Assembly: GCA_025449515.1 (NCBI GenBank)
Contig: JANWJI010000027.1
Coordinates: 1-8,496 of the forward strand
Reading direction: 5' to 3'
Length of the DNA: 8,496 nucleotides
DNA from: Nitrososphaeraceae archaeon
Lineage (GTDB): Archaea > Thermoproteota > Nitrososphaeria > Nitrososphaerales > Nitrososphaeraceae
The number at the start of each line of letters is the position of its first letter. Positions within the stretch are counted from its first letter, which is position 1. Positions 1 to 5,458 of this stretch are shown here, in pieces. A program made the position numbers and the translations under genes. The notes beneath the pieces are model-generated. The model saw only the letters and a list, made by a program, of their open reading frames with translations, was not told the DNA's origin and searched no databases.

Positions 1-15
1 ACTTTAATTTCTGCT

Positions 16-363
16 TCAGCACATCTGTTTTCTCTCGATTTCTTGCAACCTAGCTGATAGGGACACAAGTTGATCTGATAATTGTGCTATAGCATCATTC
101 TTTACTTTATCACGCTGTCTTAGCGACTGATTCAATTCTTCCAATTCTTCTACCTTAGTTTGTATGTCGGCGCCCTGTCTTTCTAATTGATAGATATTTA
201 GGAAGGTTAAATAGGGTTCGATTATGCTGAATATTTCGGCTTTTTCTGAATCCTTCTTGCGCCAGTATGTAGAACCAGAATGTCTTATAAAATACTCAGA
301 GTAATCAGCATAACCTAGGTCAGATGTAGTAGTCTTAAAGGAATGTAGAGTTCTGTCAACTAA
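16..363 (-). pseudogene. Tyrosine recombinase (phage-type integrase), C-terminal remnant
   Basis: The minus strand is open for 115 codons, from just inside an in-frame TGA at 364-366 to a TGA at 16-18, and the stretch has no ATG, GTG or TTG start. The translation reads as the last part of an archaeal tyrosine recombinase. Residues 6-10 (LHSFK) match the HxxR box, with Lys in place of Arg. Residues 27-36 (RHSGSTYWRK) hold the second conserved His and the likely nucleophile Tyr33; the usual Gly before that His is Arg. Residues 64-112 are rich in Glu, Gln, Lys and Leu with heptad-like spacing, consistent with a coiled-coil tail. The N-terminal DNA-binding domain and the first catalytic Arg are missing, and I found no continuation upstream in the other minus frames. 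It is most likely a dead relic of an integrated element. The family call is recognition by eye. Confidence 0.72.
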
Positions 364-654
364 TCATCATCATATACTTCGATGATGGAGGGCTAGTTGC
401 AAGAATGACTATTCAAAGATGGCTTTAAATAAAATAAGAATATATGATGTTTGCTTATTATTCACTTAGTTCGATATCGAAAATTCGGACGGATCAGCAG
501 GAATTTCCATCTAACCTGATTGAAATATATACCAATTTGGTAACTATTCTAGAATGAATACAGTGTTCAACACGCTCAGAAAGCCATAAAGAGTAGGAAA
601 AGTACAATTGATATTTATTCCTATATTAGTGTGTATAAAGGTGTCAAGACAAAC
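364..654. other. Intergenic spacer, no supported gene
   Basis: This spacer lies between the integrase relic and the stop codon of the PsbP-like gene. All frames are short. It holds a small dyad, TACCAATTTGGTA, at 530-542. A 14-codon ATG frame on the minus strand (466-510) is too short to support. There is no clear attachment site, tRNA or terminator. It is probably decayed DNA of the former integrated element. Confidence 0.5.
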
Positions 655-1377
655 TTATTTTGTTAATTCAAACGAATCAATCATTTTTTGTATAGTTGGA
701 ATGTAATACAAATAATTTGATGAATCGGCATGATAGCTAATAATATACCCTCTATCATCTTTTATCATTAGAACTTCCATCACTTTAGCTGTGGCGGCAT
801 CTTCCTGTCCTTCTCTATAAGTATATACTATTTTCTGAGCGACATTATTCTCTGCCAGAGTAGTTTCATGCGATTCTGGTTTAATAAATCTAAAATCTAA
901 TAATTTTGTCGATAGAGAGGTGAGATGTGAAAGAACAAAACCACGTAGCGAAATTGCATCAGAAGTTGGTTTATCAAAAAGTCTGAAAAAATCTTTAATA
1001 TTATTGTGATGCATGGTATGAATTGATATTATAAAACTTGGATATTTAGTGAAATGATCCTTCATTTGCGGGATGAATTTAACAACTTGTCTCTCTGAAG
1101 AATCTTGGTCTTCATCCTCTTCCATCTTTTCCCAATTAAATGGATATTGTATATTAATTCCAAAAGCAGGATTCTTGTATGTCGCGAAATTTTCAGAATT
1201 ATTTTCACCTGTCTTATCTCCTGGGGTTGCATCGGTATTGTCTGTTCTTTTCTTAGTCTGTGCGAGAGCCTGTTCTTGTAGAATATTGTATGGAACAATA
1301 TGACTTAACGAAATAGACAGCACCAGCAAGGAAAGTAGAATCAAACTAATTCTTGAGGATAAAAAGCTAAGATGCAA
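655..1377 (-). CDS. Secreted PsbP-like domain protein
   Basis: This 240-aa protein starts at a TTG codon. The frame is open upstream to about 1467 but offers no ATG or GTG, and the TTG places an export signal right at the N-terminus. Residues 11-27 are strongly hydrophobic (SLILLSLLVLSISLSHI), and ALA at 37-39 followed by Gln is a plausible signal peptidase site. A polar linker rich in Thr, Asp and Asn follows (41-63). The folded domain begins with YKNPAFGINIQYPFNWEK (67-84) and ends with a GYIISYHA strand (210-217) and a YIPTIQKMIDSFEL helix (225-238). This is the pattern of the Mog1/PsbP-like (DUF1795-type) domain, which is abundant in exported thaumarchaeal proteins. No enzymatic residues are known for these archaeal members, so its role outside the membrane is unknown. 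It stands alone, divergent from the cinA-like gene. Family membership is fairly sure; function is not. Confidence 0.75.
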   Translation of the reverse strand: MHLSFLSSRISLILLSLLVLSISLSHIVPYNILQEQALAQTKKRTDNTDATPGDKTGENNSENFATYKNPAFGINIQYPFNWEKMEEDEDQDSSERQVVKFIPQMKDHFTKYPSFIISIHTMHHNNIKDFFRLFDKPTSDAISLRGFVLSHLTSLSTKLLDFRFIKPESHETTLAENNVAQKIVYTYREGQEDAATAKVMEVLMIKDDRGYIISYHADSSNYLYYIPTIQKMIDSFELTK

Positions 1378-1428
1378 ATCGACTTTTTCTTTACTGCATG
1401 TAGGAATAATAAGGTATCTTCTAAAGAC

Positions 1429-1446
1429 TGTTAATATAATATATTG
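1429..1446 (-). promoter_or_regulatory. TATA-box region for the PsbP-like gene
   Basis: Read on the minus strand this is an uninterrupted A/T block (AATATATTATATTAA) about 53-68 bases ahead of the TTG start. An archaeal TATA box here would give a leader of roughly 25-40 bases. The region is AT-rich throughout, so the assignment is tentative. Confidence 0.35.
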
Positions 1447-1787
1447 CTGAACAAAGTTAACTCTTGACTATATGGTGATTTACACGGCTAAAAAACAATC
1501 GATAGGAATGGCTGACTTTCTTATTTACATCATAGAAGATTGTTAAAGGACAAAATCCTGAAATGTGTTGATGTGATGAAATGTTTATTATTATTATTAT
1601 TGTGACATTTTATAGATAAATTTAGATGTTTATAAAGTTGCTTGCATCACATATGAAAATCTGTAAATCATGAATAAAAGCTAATATAATAAAAAAGAGG
1701 TATCACATAGATGTTGGATGTCTATAATAATAAAAAAATGAATATATTTGTAAAATGTACAACCATTCAATGACGAGATGGAACCAG
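1447..1787. other. Divergent intergenic region with simple repeat and weak nested dyads
   Basis: This is the spacer between two divergent genes. It contains a (TTA)n run at 1585-1601. Around that run are nested inverted repeats: ATGTGATG (1571-1578) pairs with CATCACAT (1645-1652), and AAATGT (1579-1584) pairs with ACATTT (1605-1610). In DNA this AT-rich such pairings can arise by chance. A 20-codon ATG frame at 1711-1773 has no further support. I see no other gene or RNA. Confidence 0.4.
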
Positions 1788-1794
1788 TATAAAG
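1788..1794 (+). promoter_or_regulatory. TATA box of the cinA-like gene (leaderless)
   Basis: TATAAAG lies centred 29 bases ahead of the ATG at 1820, preceded by GAACCAG in the BRE position. With archaeal transcription starting about 25-27 bases downstream of the TATA centre, the mRNA would begin at or within a few bases of the start codon. No Shine-Dalgarno sequence is visible, which fits a leaderless message. Confidence 0.6.
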
Positions 1795-1819
1795 TAAAAA
1801 TTACTATATACTTTTAGTA

Positions 1820-2668
1820 ATGACCAATATATCTGAAATATTATGTATAGGCAATGAATTGCTTTCAGGGACAGTTGTAAACACCAATGCTCAATGGATT
1901 TCAAAAAGAATTACAGATGCTGGAGGATTGGTAAAAAGAGTGACCGTCGTTAGAGACGACATTAATGAAATAGCTTCAATAGTGAAGGAAATATTAGCTA
2001 GAAAACCCAACTGGTTAATCATTTCTGGAGGACTCGGTCCCACGTACGATGATAAAACACTAGAAGGTGTTGCCATGGCCCTCGGTACTGATCTCGTATT
2101 AGATGATGATGCAATAGAAATGCTAAAGCGAAGTTATACACGATATTCATCTAGTCTCAAGTTAAATGAGGTCAGACTAAAAATGGCCAGAATTCCCAAG
2201 GGATCAATTCCAATCCAAAATCCTGTTGGCAGTGCCCCATCAATATTAATAGATACTACTAAATTTGATAATAATATTAATTCCATAGGTCCAGGTACAC
2301 ATACAAAGATCATCTGTCTTCCGGGAGTACCGAATGAACTAGAAGCAATCTTTCTAGATAACATTCTTCCACAAATGAAAATGATGATCGGGGATTTTCA
2401 TATTATTGAAACAAATCACGAAATTGTGGGTATTAGCGAGGCCATGATTGCACCAATTCTACTGAAATTGGTTCAATCATTTTCCGATGATTCAATTTAT
2501 CTGAAAACACATCCACGTGGGTTTACTAAAGACAATAAACCAAAGTTGAGAATTCAAATTGTTACTAAGGGAAAAGAGAAATCAACAGTAATATCAACAT
2601 ATAATTACATTTATGACACCTTAATTGAGGAAATAGATAGATTGGATGGAGAGGTGTTACTAACATAG
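1820..2668 (+). CDS. CinA-type molybdopterin-binding domain protein (COG1058)
   Basis: This 282-aa cytoplasmic protein is of the CinA N-terminal (MoCF_biosynth) family. The signature motifs are in order: GNELLSG (11-17), NTNAQWIS (21-28), SGGLGPTYDDKTLEGVA (69-85), NPVGSAP (134-140) and LPGVPNELEAIF (167-178). The fold is that of MogA/MoeA-type domains, which bind molybdopterin in cofactor synthesis. In CinA itself this domain has ADP-ribose pyrophosphatase activity. The C-terminal nicotinamide-nucleotide deamidase domain found in full-length bacterial CinA (about 410 aa) is absent, as in most archaeal stand-alone versions, so a direct NMN deamidase role is unlikely. A C-terminal extension of about 90 residues (190-282) matches the alpha/beta tail of such archaeal proteins. 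The ATG start fits the TATA box 29 bases upstream. No molybdenum-cofactor or pyridine-nucleotide gene lies nearby. The family is sure; the substrate is unknown. Confidence 0.88.
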   Translation: MTNISEILCIGNELLSGTVVNTNAQWISKRITDAGGLVKRVTVVRDDINEIASIVKEILARKPNWLIISGGLGPTYDDKTLEGVAMALGTDLVLDDDAIEMLKRSYTRYSSSLKLNEVRLKMARIPKGSIPIQNPVGSAPSILIDTTKFDNNINSIGPGTHTKIICLPGVPNELEAIFLDNILPQMKMMIGDFHIIETNHEIVGISEAMIAPILLKLVQSFSDDSIYLKTHPRGFTKDNKPKLRIQIVTKGKEKSTVISTYNYIYDTLIEEIDRLDGEVLLT

Positions 2669-2939
2669 TCGTTCATTGAACTTTTAATTTTTTGGATTAA
2701 GAACCGGTCATCATTGAAAGTCAATGTACGAATGTCAAGAAATGATTGTATTCTACTAGCCTCAATTGGCCAAAGCTATAGTCTAACCCAAATAGTGATT
2801 GCTGTCAGTATCCATCTACAGTTTTGATTCACAAAATGCAACTCGTGGATAAATTTACATATTCGATTAATCGGATTGACATAAAGTGAACGACTGAATG
2901 GAATAGTATGGAATAGTAATATCAAATATCAAAATGCCT
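2669..2939. other. Convergent intergenic spacer with possible terminators
   Basis: This spacer lies between the 3' ends of the cinA-like gene and the GNAT gene. Just after the cinA-like stop there is a T-rich tract (CTTTTAATTTTTTGG, 2680-2694), suitable for archaeal U-tract termination. Further on are a palindrome CGATTAATCG (2864-2873) and a tandem 10-base repeat TGGAATAGTA (2899-2908 and 2909-2918). No open frame is supported. Confidence 0.4.
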
Positions 2940-3860
2940 TCAAATTTTTCTTTTATATAATAAAAATTCCTCACATTGATTTATTCCTATATATTTCATA
3001 ACCGAATGAACAAAAGGAACTTGTGGACTAAATATTTGTAATCTTTCGTGTTCTTTAATCTTTAGATAGTCCAAATTTATGGCATATATAACCAAATGCT
3101 TTAATACAGACAGCTGATTAGCATTGGCATCCAAATAAAGTATTTGAAATTGTTCCCCATCATCTTTGTTAACAATTACTACGCCAATAATAGAAGAATC
3201 TACATTTTCTGCTACAAGCACAATTTTGTTAGTGATGAGGTGATGCAAGGTTGTAGGATCTAAAGGATACCATCTCCACATATCCACATAGCTTTCACCA
3301 GATAACTTGAAGATTTCAGAGGATTTAAGATATTTGAATATACCATTAATATCCCCTAGATTTGCAACTCTAACTTTATAACCATTCGTACTTAAACCAT
3401 TCTGAGTTTTATGTCCACTAAAATAATTCCATTTCGATATCTTAACAAAACCATTTCTTTGCATCAGTATTTGTGACGGAACATTATTTGCTGACACTAT
3501 TGCAGCCGACTCTTTAGCGTCCTGTTCTATACCATACTCTAACATTTTTTTGATTAATTCTGTTGCTACATGTCTGCGTCTATAATCTGATCTTATTCTG
3601 ATACCTTCTAGCCATATCATCTTTCTATTTGGACACAGGTGGACATGAGAGACTGCCACTATAGTAGAGGATTGTCTTCCAGCGTTAAGTTGTTTAGTAT
3701 ATTCCTCAGATTTGTACTCTGCTATTATTAACCGCCCATTTGGATCAGAGTACCAACTATTCCATACCTGGTCTATATAATCACCCCAATCAAATGTATT
3801 AACACAGAATTTTAAAACATCATCTTTATCATATTGCTGTGCAGGTCGTATTTTTAACAA
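2940..3860 (-). CDS. Tandem GNAT-fold N-acetyltransferase
   Basis: This 306-aa protein has two GNAT-like halves. The first (1-150) shows the core of the family: IWLEGIRIRSDYRRRHVATEL (82-102) holds the acetyl-CoA pyrophosphate loop, normally R/Q-x-x-G-x-G/A, here R-R-R-H-V-A at 94-99. The first Gly is replaced by His97. ILMQRNGFVK (131-140) matches the motif B region with its NGF turn. The second half (160-306) begins again with YKVRVANLGDINGIFKYL and ends with HSVMKYIGI; it has no recognisable acetyl-CoA loop and is probably a structural or substrate-binding repeat. The start is a TTG: the reading frame is closed by a TGA three codons upstream and no ATG occurs before residue 81. Tandem GNATs act on small molecules, peptides or aminoglycoside-like compounds; the substrate here cannot be read. 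The promoter overlaps a 14-bp inverted repeat. Confidence 0.78.
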   Translation of the reverse strand: MLKIRPAQQYDKDDVLKFCVNTFDWGDYIDQVWNSWYSDPNGRLIIAEYKSEEYTKQLNAGRQSSTIVAVSHVHLCPNRKMIWLEGIRIRSDYRRRHVATELIKKMLEYGIEQDAKESAAIVSANNVPSQILMQRNGFVKISKWNYFSGHKTQNGLSTNGYKVRVANLGDINGIFKYLKSSEIFKLSGESYVDMWRWYPLDPTTLHHLITNKIVLVAENVDSSIIGVVIVNKDDGEQFQILYLDANANQLSVLKHLVIYAINLDYLKIKEHERLQIFSPQVPFVHSVMKYIGINQCEEFLLYKRKI

Positions 3861-3892
3861 TATATATCATGATATTTTTATCATGATATATA
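3861..3892 (-). promoter_or_regulatory. Perfect 14-bp inverted repeat at the GNAT start, candidate operator
   Basis: Arms at 3861-3874 (TATATATCATGATA) and 3879-3892 are exact reverse complements separated by TTTT. Each arm also contains the palindrome TATCATGATA, so the site is a doubled operator-like motif. It ends directly at the TTG start codon of the GNAT gene and overlaps the likely TATA element (minus strand, about 3887-3900). A bound dimeric regulator would therefore block the promoter or the transcription start. In RNA it could also form a hairpin directly before the start codon. Confidence 0.55.
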
Positions 3893-3911
3893 ATATAATA
3901 CAAACATATAC

Positions 3912-3950
3912 ATAATAATAAATAAATAAATAACTAAATAACTAAATATA
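3912..3950. repeat. AT-rich simple tandem repeats
   Basis: Short-unit repeats run together here: an AATA-type run at about 3912-3932, followed by two exact copies of AACTAAAT (3932-3939 and 3940-3947). This is low-complexity spacer upstream of the GNAT promoter, with no sign of coding. Confidence 0.6.
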
Positions 3951-4459
3951 AACCTAATTTACGAAATATAACGACGACGAAATAGTTGCAATGATCACGT
4001 CAACTTAAAAGTTGAAAGTCTAAGGCATAACAGTTATAATATGAACAAGCATTAGGATTCCCTATTACTGTACAGCAGTAACGCAATAGTAACGCACGTA
4101 ATCAAGTTCACCTATCTTATACCAATTAACATAAGTACGGTAACGGGAATCAGAATATGCGTAATTATCTGACCTGGAATGTGTTAGATTACTTATGTTA
4201 ACTGGTATAGGTCCAACACAATATCTAAACCCGTGTTACATTTTTATATTATTTATTTTATTGTTCAAGTATCTCCACAAATATAGTACACATAATATTT
4301 ACAACAAGTATTCGAAGTAGTTAAATTATCTCAATTAAAATTCCTAACGTGCAACAATACTGATTCATACATAACCACTTTTAGTTCTCTAATAAATTAA
4401 ATACTCATCAAGACATAAAAACTTGTTAGTATTCTTTGAGGCTCAAGGTTGGTAGGTCT
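3951..4459. other. Divergent intergenic region between GNAT and Lrp genes
   Basis: Apart from the inverted-repeat element at 4118-4209, this stretch holds a short dyad (TCAACTT, AA, AAGTTGA) at 4000-4015 and two copies of AGTAACGCA (4077-4085 and 4088-4096). Such sites could be operators for the adjacent Lrp-type regulator, whose family often controls its own promoter. No open frame or RNA gene is supported. Confidence 0.35.
4118..4209. repeat. 92-base element bounded by 20-bp inverted repeats (MITE-like or structured)
   Basis: The left arm, 4118-4137 (TATACCAATTAACATAAGTA), is the reverse complement of the right arm, 4190-4209 (TACTTATGTTAACTGGTATA), with one mismatch in 20. The internal 52 bases are not self-complementary and carry no open frame of note. 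Just outside, ACCTAT on the left and ATAGGT on the right could extend the pairing if a small indel is allowed. The layout fits a small non-autonomous mobile element, or an RNA with a long terminal stem. No target-site duplication is evident. Confidence 0.5.
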
Positions 4460-4468
4460 GATATAATA
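4460..4468 (+). promoter_or_regulatory. Possible TATA box of the Lrp gene
   Basis: GATATAATA lies 35-43 bases ahead of the ATG, which would give a leader of roughly 10-15 bases. A second A/T block (ATAATATTTAA, 4483-4493) is too close to the start to act as the TATA box. Confidence 0.35.
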
Positions 4469-4502
4469 ACTTTATTTGCTAGATAATATTTAATTTCTTC
4501 AT

Positions 4503-4940
4503 ATGGATGAAACAGACATTAAAATACTTCATCAAATATTATCTGATGGAAGATCGTCATATAGAAAAATCGCAGAGCAGATTGGTGTGTCACCACCCAC
4601 TGTTCTAAATAGAATACAAAAATTAGAAACCAATCATGTCATAAAATCATATTCAGCAATATTAGATCACGAAAAATTGGGCTATGATCTAACCGCAATA
4701 ATCGAGGTTACTGCGGTAAAGGGTAAGATAACAGAAGTAGAAAAACATATATCAAAATTTGCAAATGTTTGCGCAGTTTATGACATTACTGGATTAACAG
4801 ATATGTTAATAGTAGCTAAATTTAGAAATCGTAGGGAGCTGAGCGATTTTGTAAAGAAGGATCTGGCACTACCATTTGTTGAAAGAACTAATAGTCATAT
4901 GGTATTAGTAACTGTAAAAGAGGATTTTCGATTTTTTTAG
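4503..4940 (+). CDS. Lrp/AsnC family transcriptional regulator
   Basis: This 145-aa protein has the full length and architecture of the family. Residues 1-55 form the DNA-binding winged helix-turn-helix: MDETDIKILHQILSDGRSS, then the recognition region KIAEQIGVSPPTVLNRIQKLE (22-42) and the wing strand VIKSYSAIL. Residues 62-145 are the RAM ligand-binding and oligomerisation domain, with the beta strand DLTAIIEVTAV, the YDITGLTDMLIVAKF segment (93-107) that matches the family's conserved G-x-x-D turn, and a closing SHMVLVTVKEDF strand. These proteins assemble into dimers and octamers, sense amino acids or related metabolites, and activate or repress nearby genes, commonly including their own. 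It is divergent from the GNAT gene and shares the repeat-rich spacer with it, making that gene a candidate target. The effector cannot be read. A T7 run directly before and into the stop codon may assist termination. Confidence 0.9.
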   Translation: MDETDIKILHQILSDGRSSYRKIAEQIGVSPPTVLNRIQKLETNHVIKSYSAILDHEKLGYDLTAIIEVTAVKGKITEVEKHISKFANVCAVYDITGLTDMLIVAKFRNRRELSDFVKKDLALPFVERTNSHMVLVTVKEDFRFF

Positions 4941-5125
4941 TTTGTATGGATATTCTTTGAGGGAAAACAGAGATCACATTTTTGGTGATAAAATTGATTT
5001 CCCAATCCTGGGAATAAGCTAGTACTAACTTGAAAAGATAAGTACTTAGTTATCTACTCTAGATTAACAGATATAAAGCTTTTTCTGTGATGACTATCTG
5101 AACGTTTAATTTTATGAGGATGAGC
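4941..5125. other. Spacer after the Lrp gene with short hairpins
   Basis: Several short dyads follow the lrp stop. TTCCCA/TGGGAA (4999-5004 and 5009-5014, loop ATCC) and AGATAA/TTATCT (5036-5041 and 5050-5055) are the clearest. Either could end the transcript or be incidental. No gene is supported before the small membrane protein. Confidence 0.35.
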
Positions 5126-5134
5126 TTTATATAT
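5126..5134 (+). promoter_or_regulatory. TATA box of the 57-aa membrane protein gene
   Basis: TTTATATAT is centred 25 bases ahead of the ATG at 5155, the spacing expected for a leaderless archaeal transcript and similar to that of the cinA-like gene. GATGAGC precedes it in the BRE position. Confidence 0.5.
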
Positions 5135-5154
5135 CATGCTATTGCAGTGTAACT

Positions 5155-5328
5155 ATGTTTGAAAACATTGGCTTAACAATGTACATGGTTGCAGGATTCA
5201 TTGTCACATACCTCTCATTGGAAATAGCCTGGCACTTTACGGCTTGTAAAATTCATAACAAAACAATAAAGCCGTGTATGTTTAAGCAAGTAAAAACGGT
5301 ACTCATAAAGAGATCTAATCTCCAATAA
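5155..5328 (+). CDS. Small single-span membrane protein, unknown function
   Basis: An ATG frame of 57 codons ends at TAA 5326-5328. The protein has one hydrophobic segment, residues 6-30 (from GLTMYMVAGFIVTYLSLEIA to WHFTA), with a single Glu near its end, followed by a basic tail (57 residues total; Lys and Arg at 32, 36, 39, 44, 47, 51 and 52). That charge pattern predicts the N-terminus outside and the C-terminus in the cytoplasm. Two Cys (31 and 42) and two His (26 and 34) lie just inside the membrane and could bind metal or form a disulphide, but this is speculation. Support for the gene is the well-placed TATA box 25 bases upstream and a composition unlike the surrounding spacer. It lies downstream of lrp on the same strand and converges on polX. 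I do not recognise the family. Confidence 0.5.
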   Translation: MFENIGLTMYMVAGFIVTYLSLEIAWHFTACKIHNKTIKPCMFKQVKTVLIKRSNLQ

Positions 5329-5458
5329 TATGTACAAATGACAAAACTAGAGCTCATTAATACTAGATACAAATGTAATTAGATAGTAACTAAAACAGAA
5401 ACCCTATCTCAATAAGAGCATTTGAAATAAAATGGAGATATGCTATCATGTGGTACTG

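Noticed and set aside
466..510. A 14-codon minus-strand ATG frame (MEIPADPSEFSISN)
   Set aside because: It is too short, with no promoter or family support; it may be a scrap of decayed coding DNA.
1062..1303. Open frames of about 76-78 codons on both strands within the PsbP-like gene
   Set aside because: They overlap a gene with a signal peptide and a recognisable domain and have no independent support.
1711..1773. A 20-codon plus-strand ATG frame ahead of the cinA-like promoter
   Set aside because: The composition is ordinary AT-rich spacer and there is no well-placed TATA box.
1891..2364. Two minus-strand open frames opposite the cinA-like gene
   Set aside because: They are antisense to strongly conserved CinA motifs and have no start signals.
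4430..4962. A 12-base direct repeat, TATTCTTTGAGG, on either side of the lrp gene (4430-4441 and 4951-4962)
   Set aside because: Exact 12-base matches are expected by chance in an AT-rich window of this size, and there are no transposon ends that would make it a target duplication.
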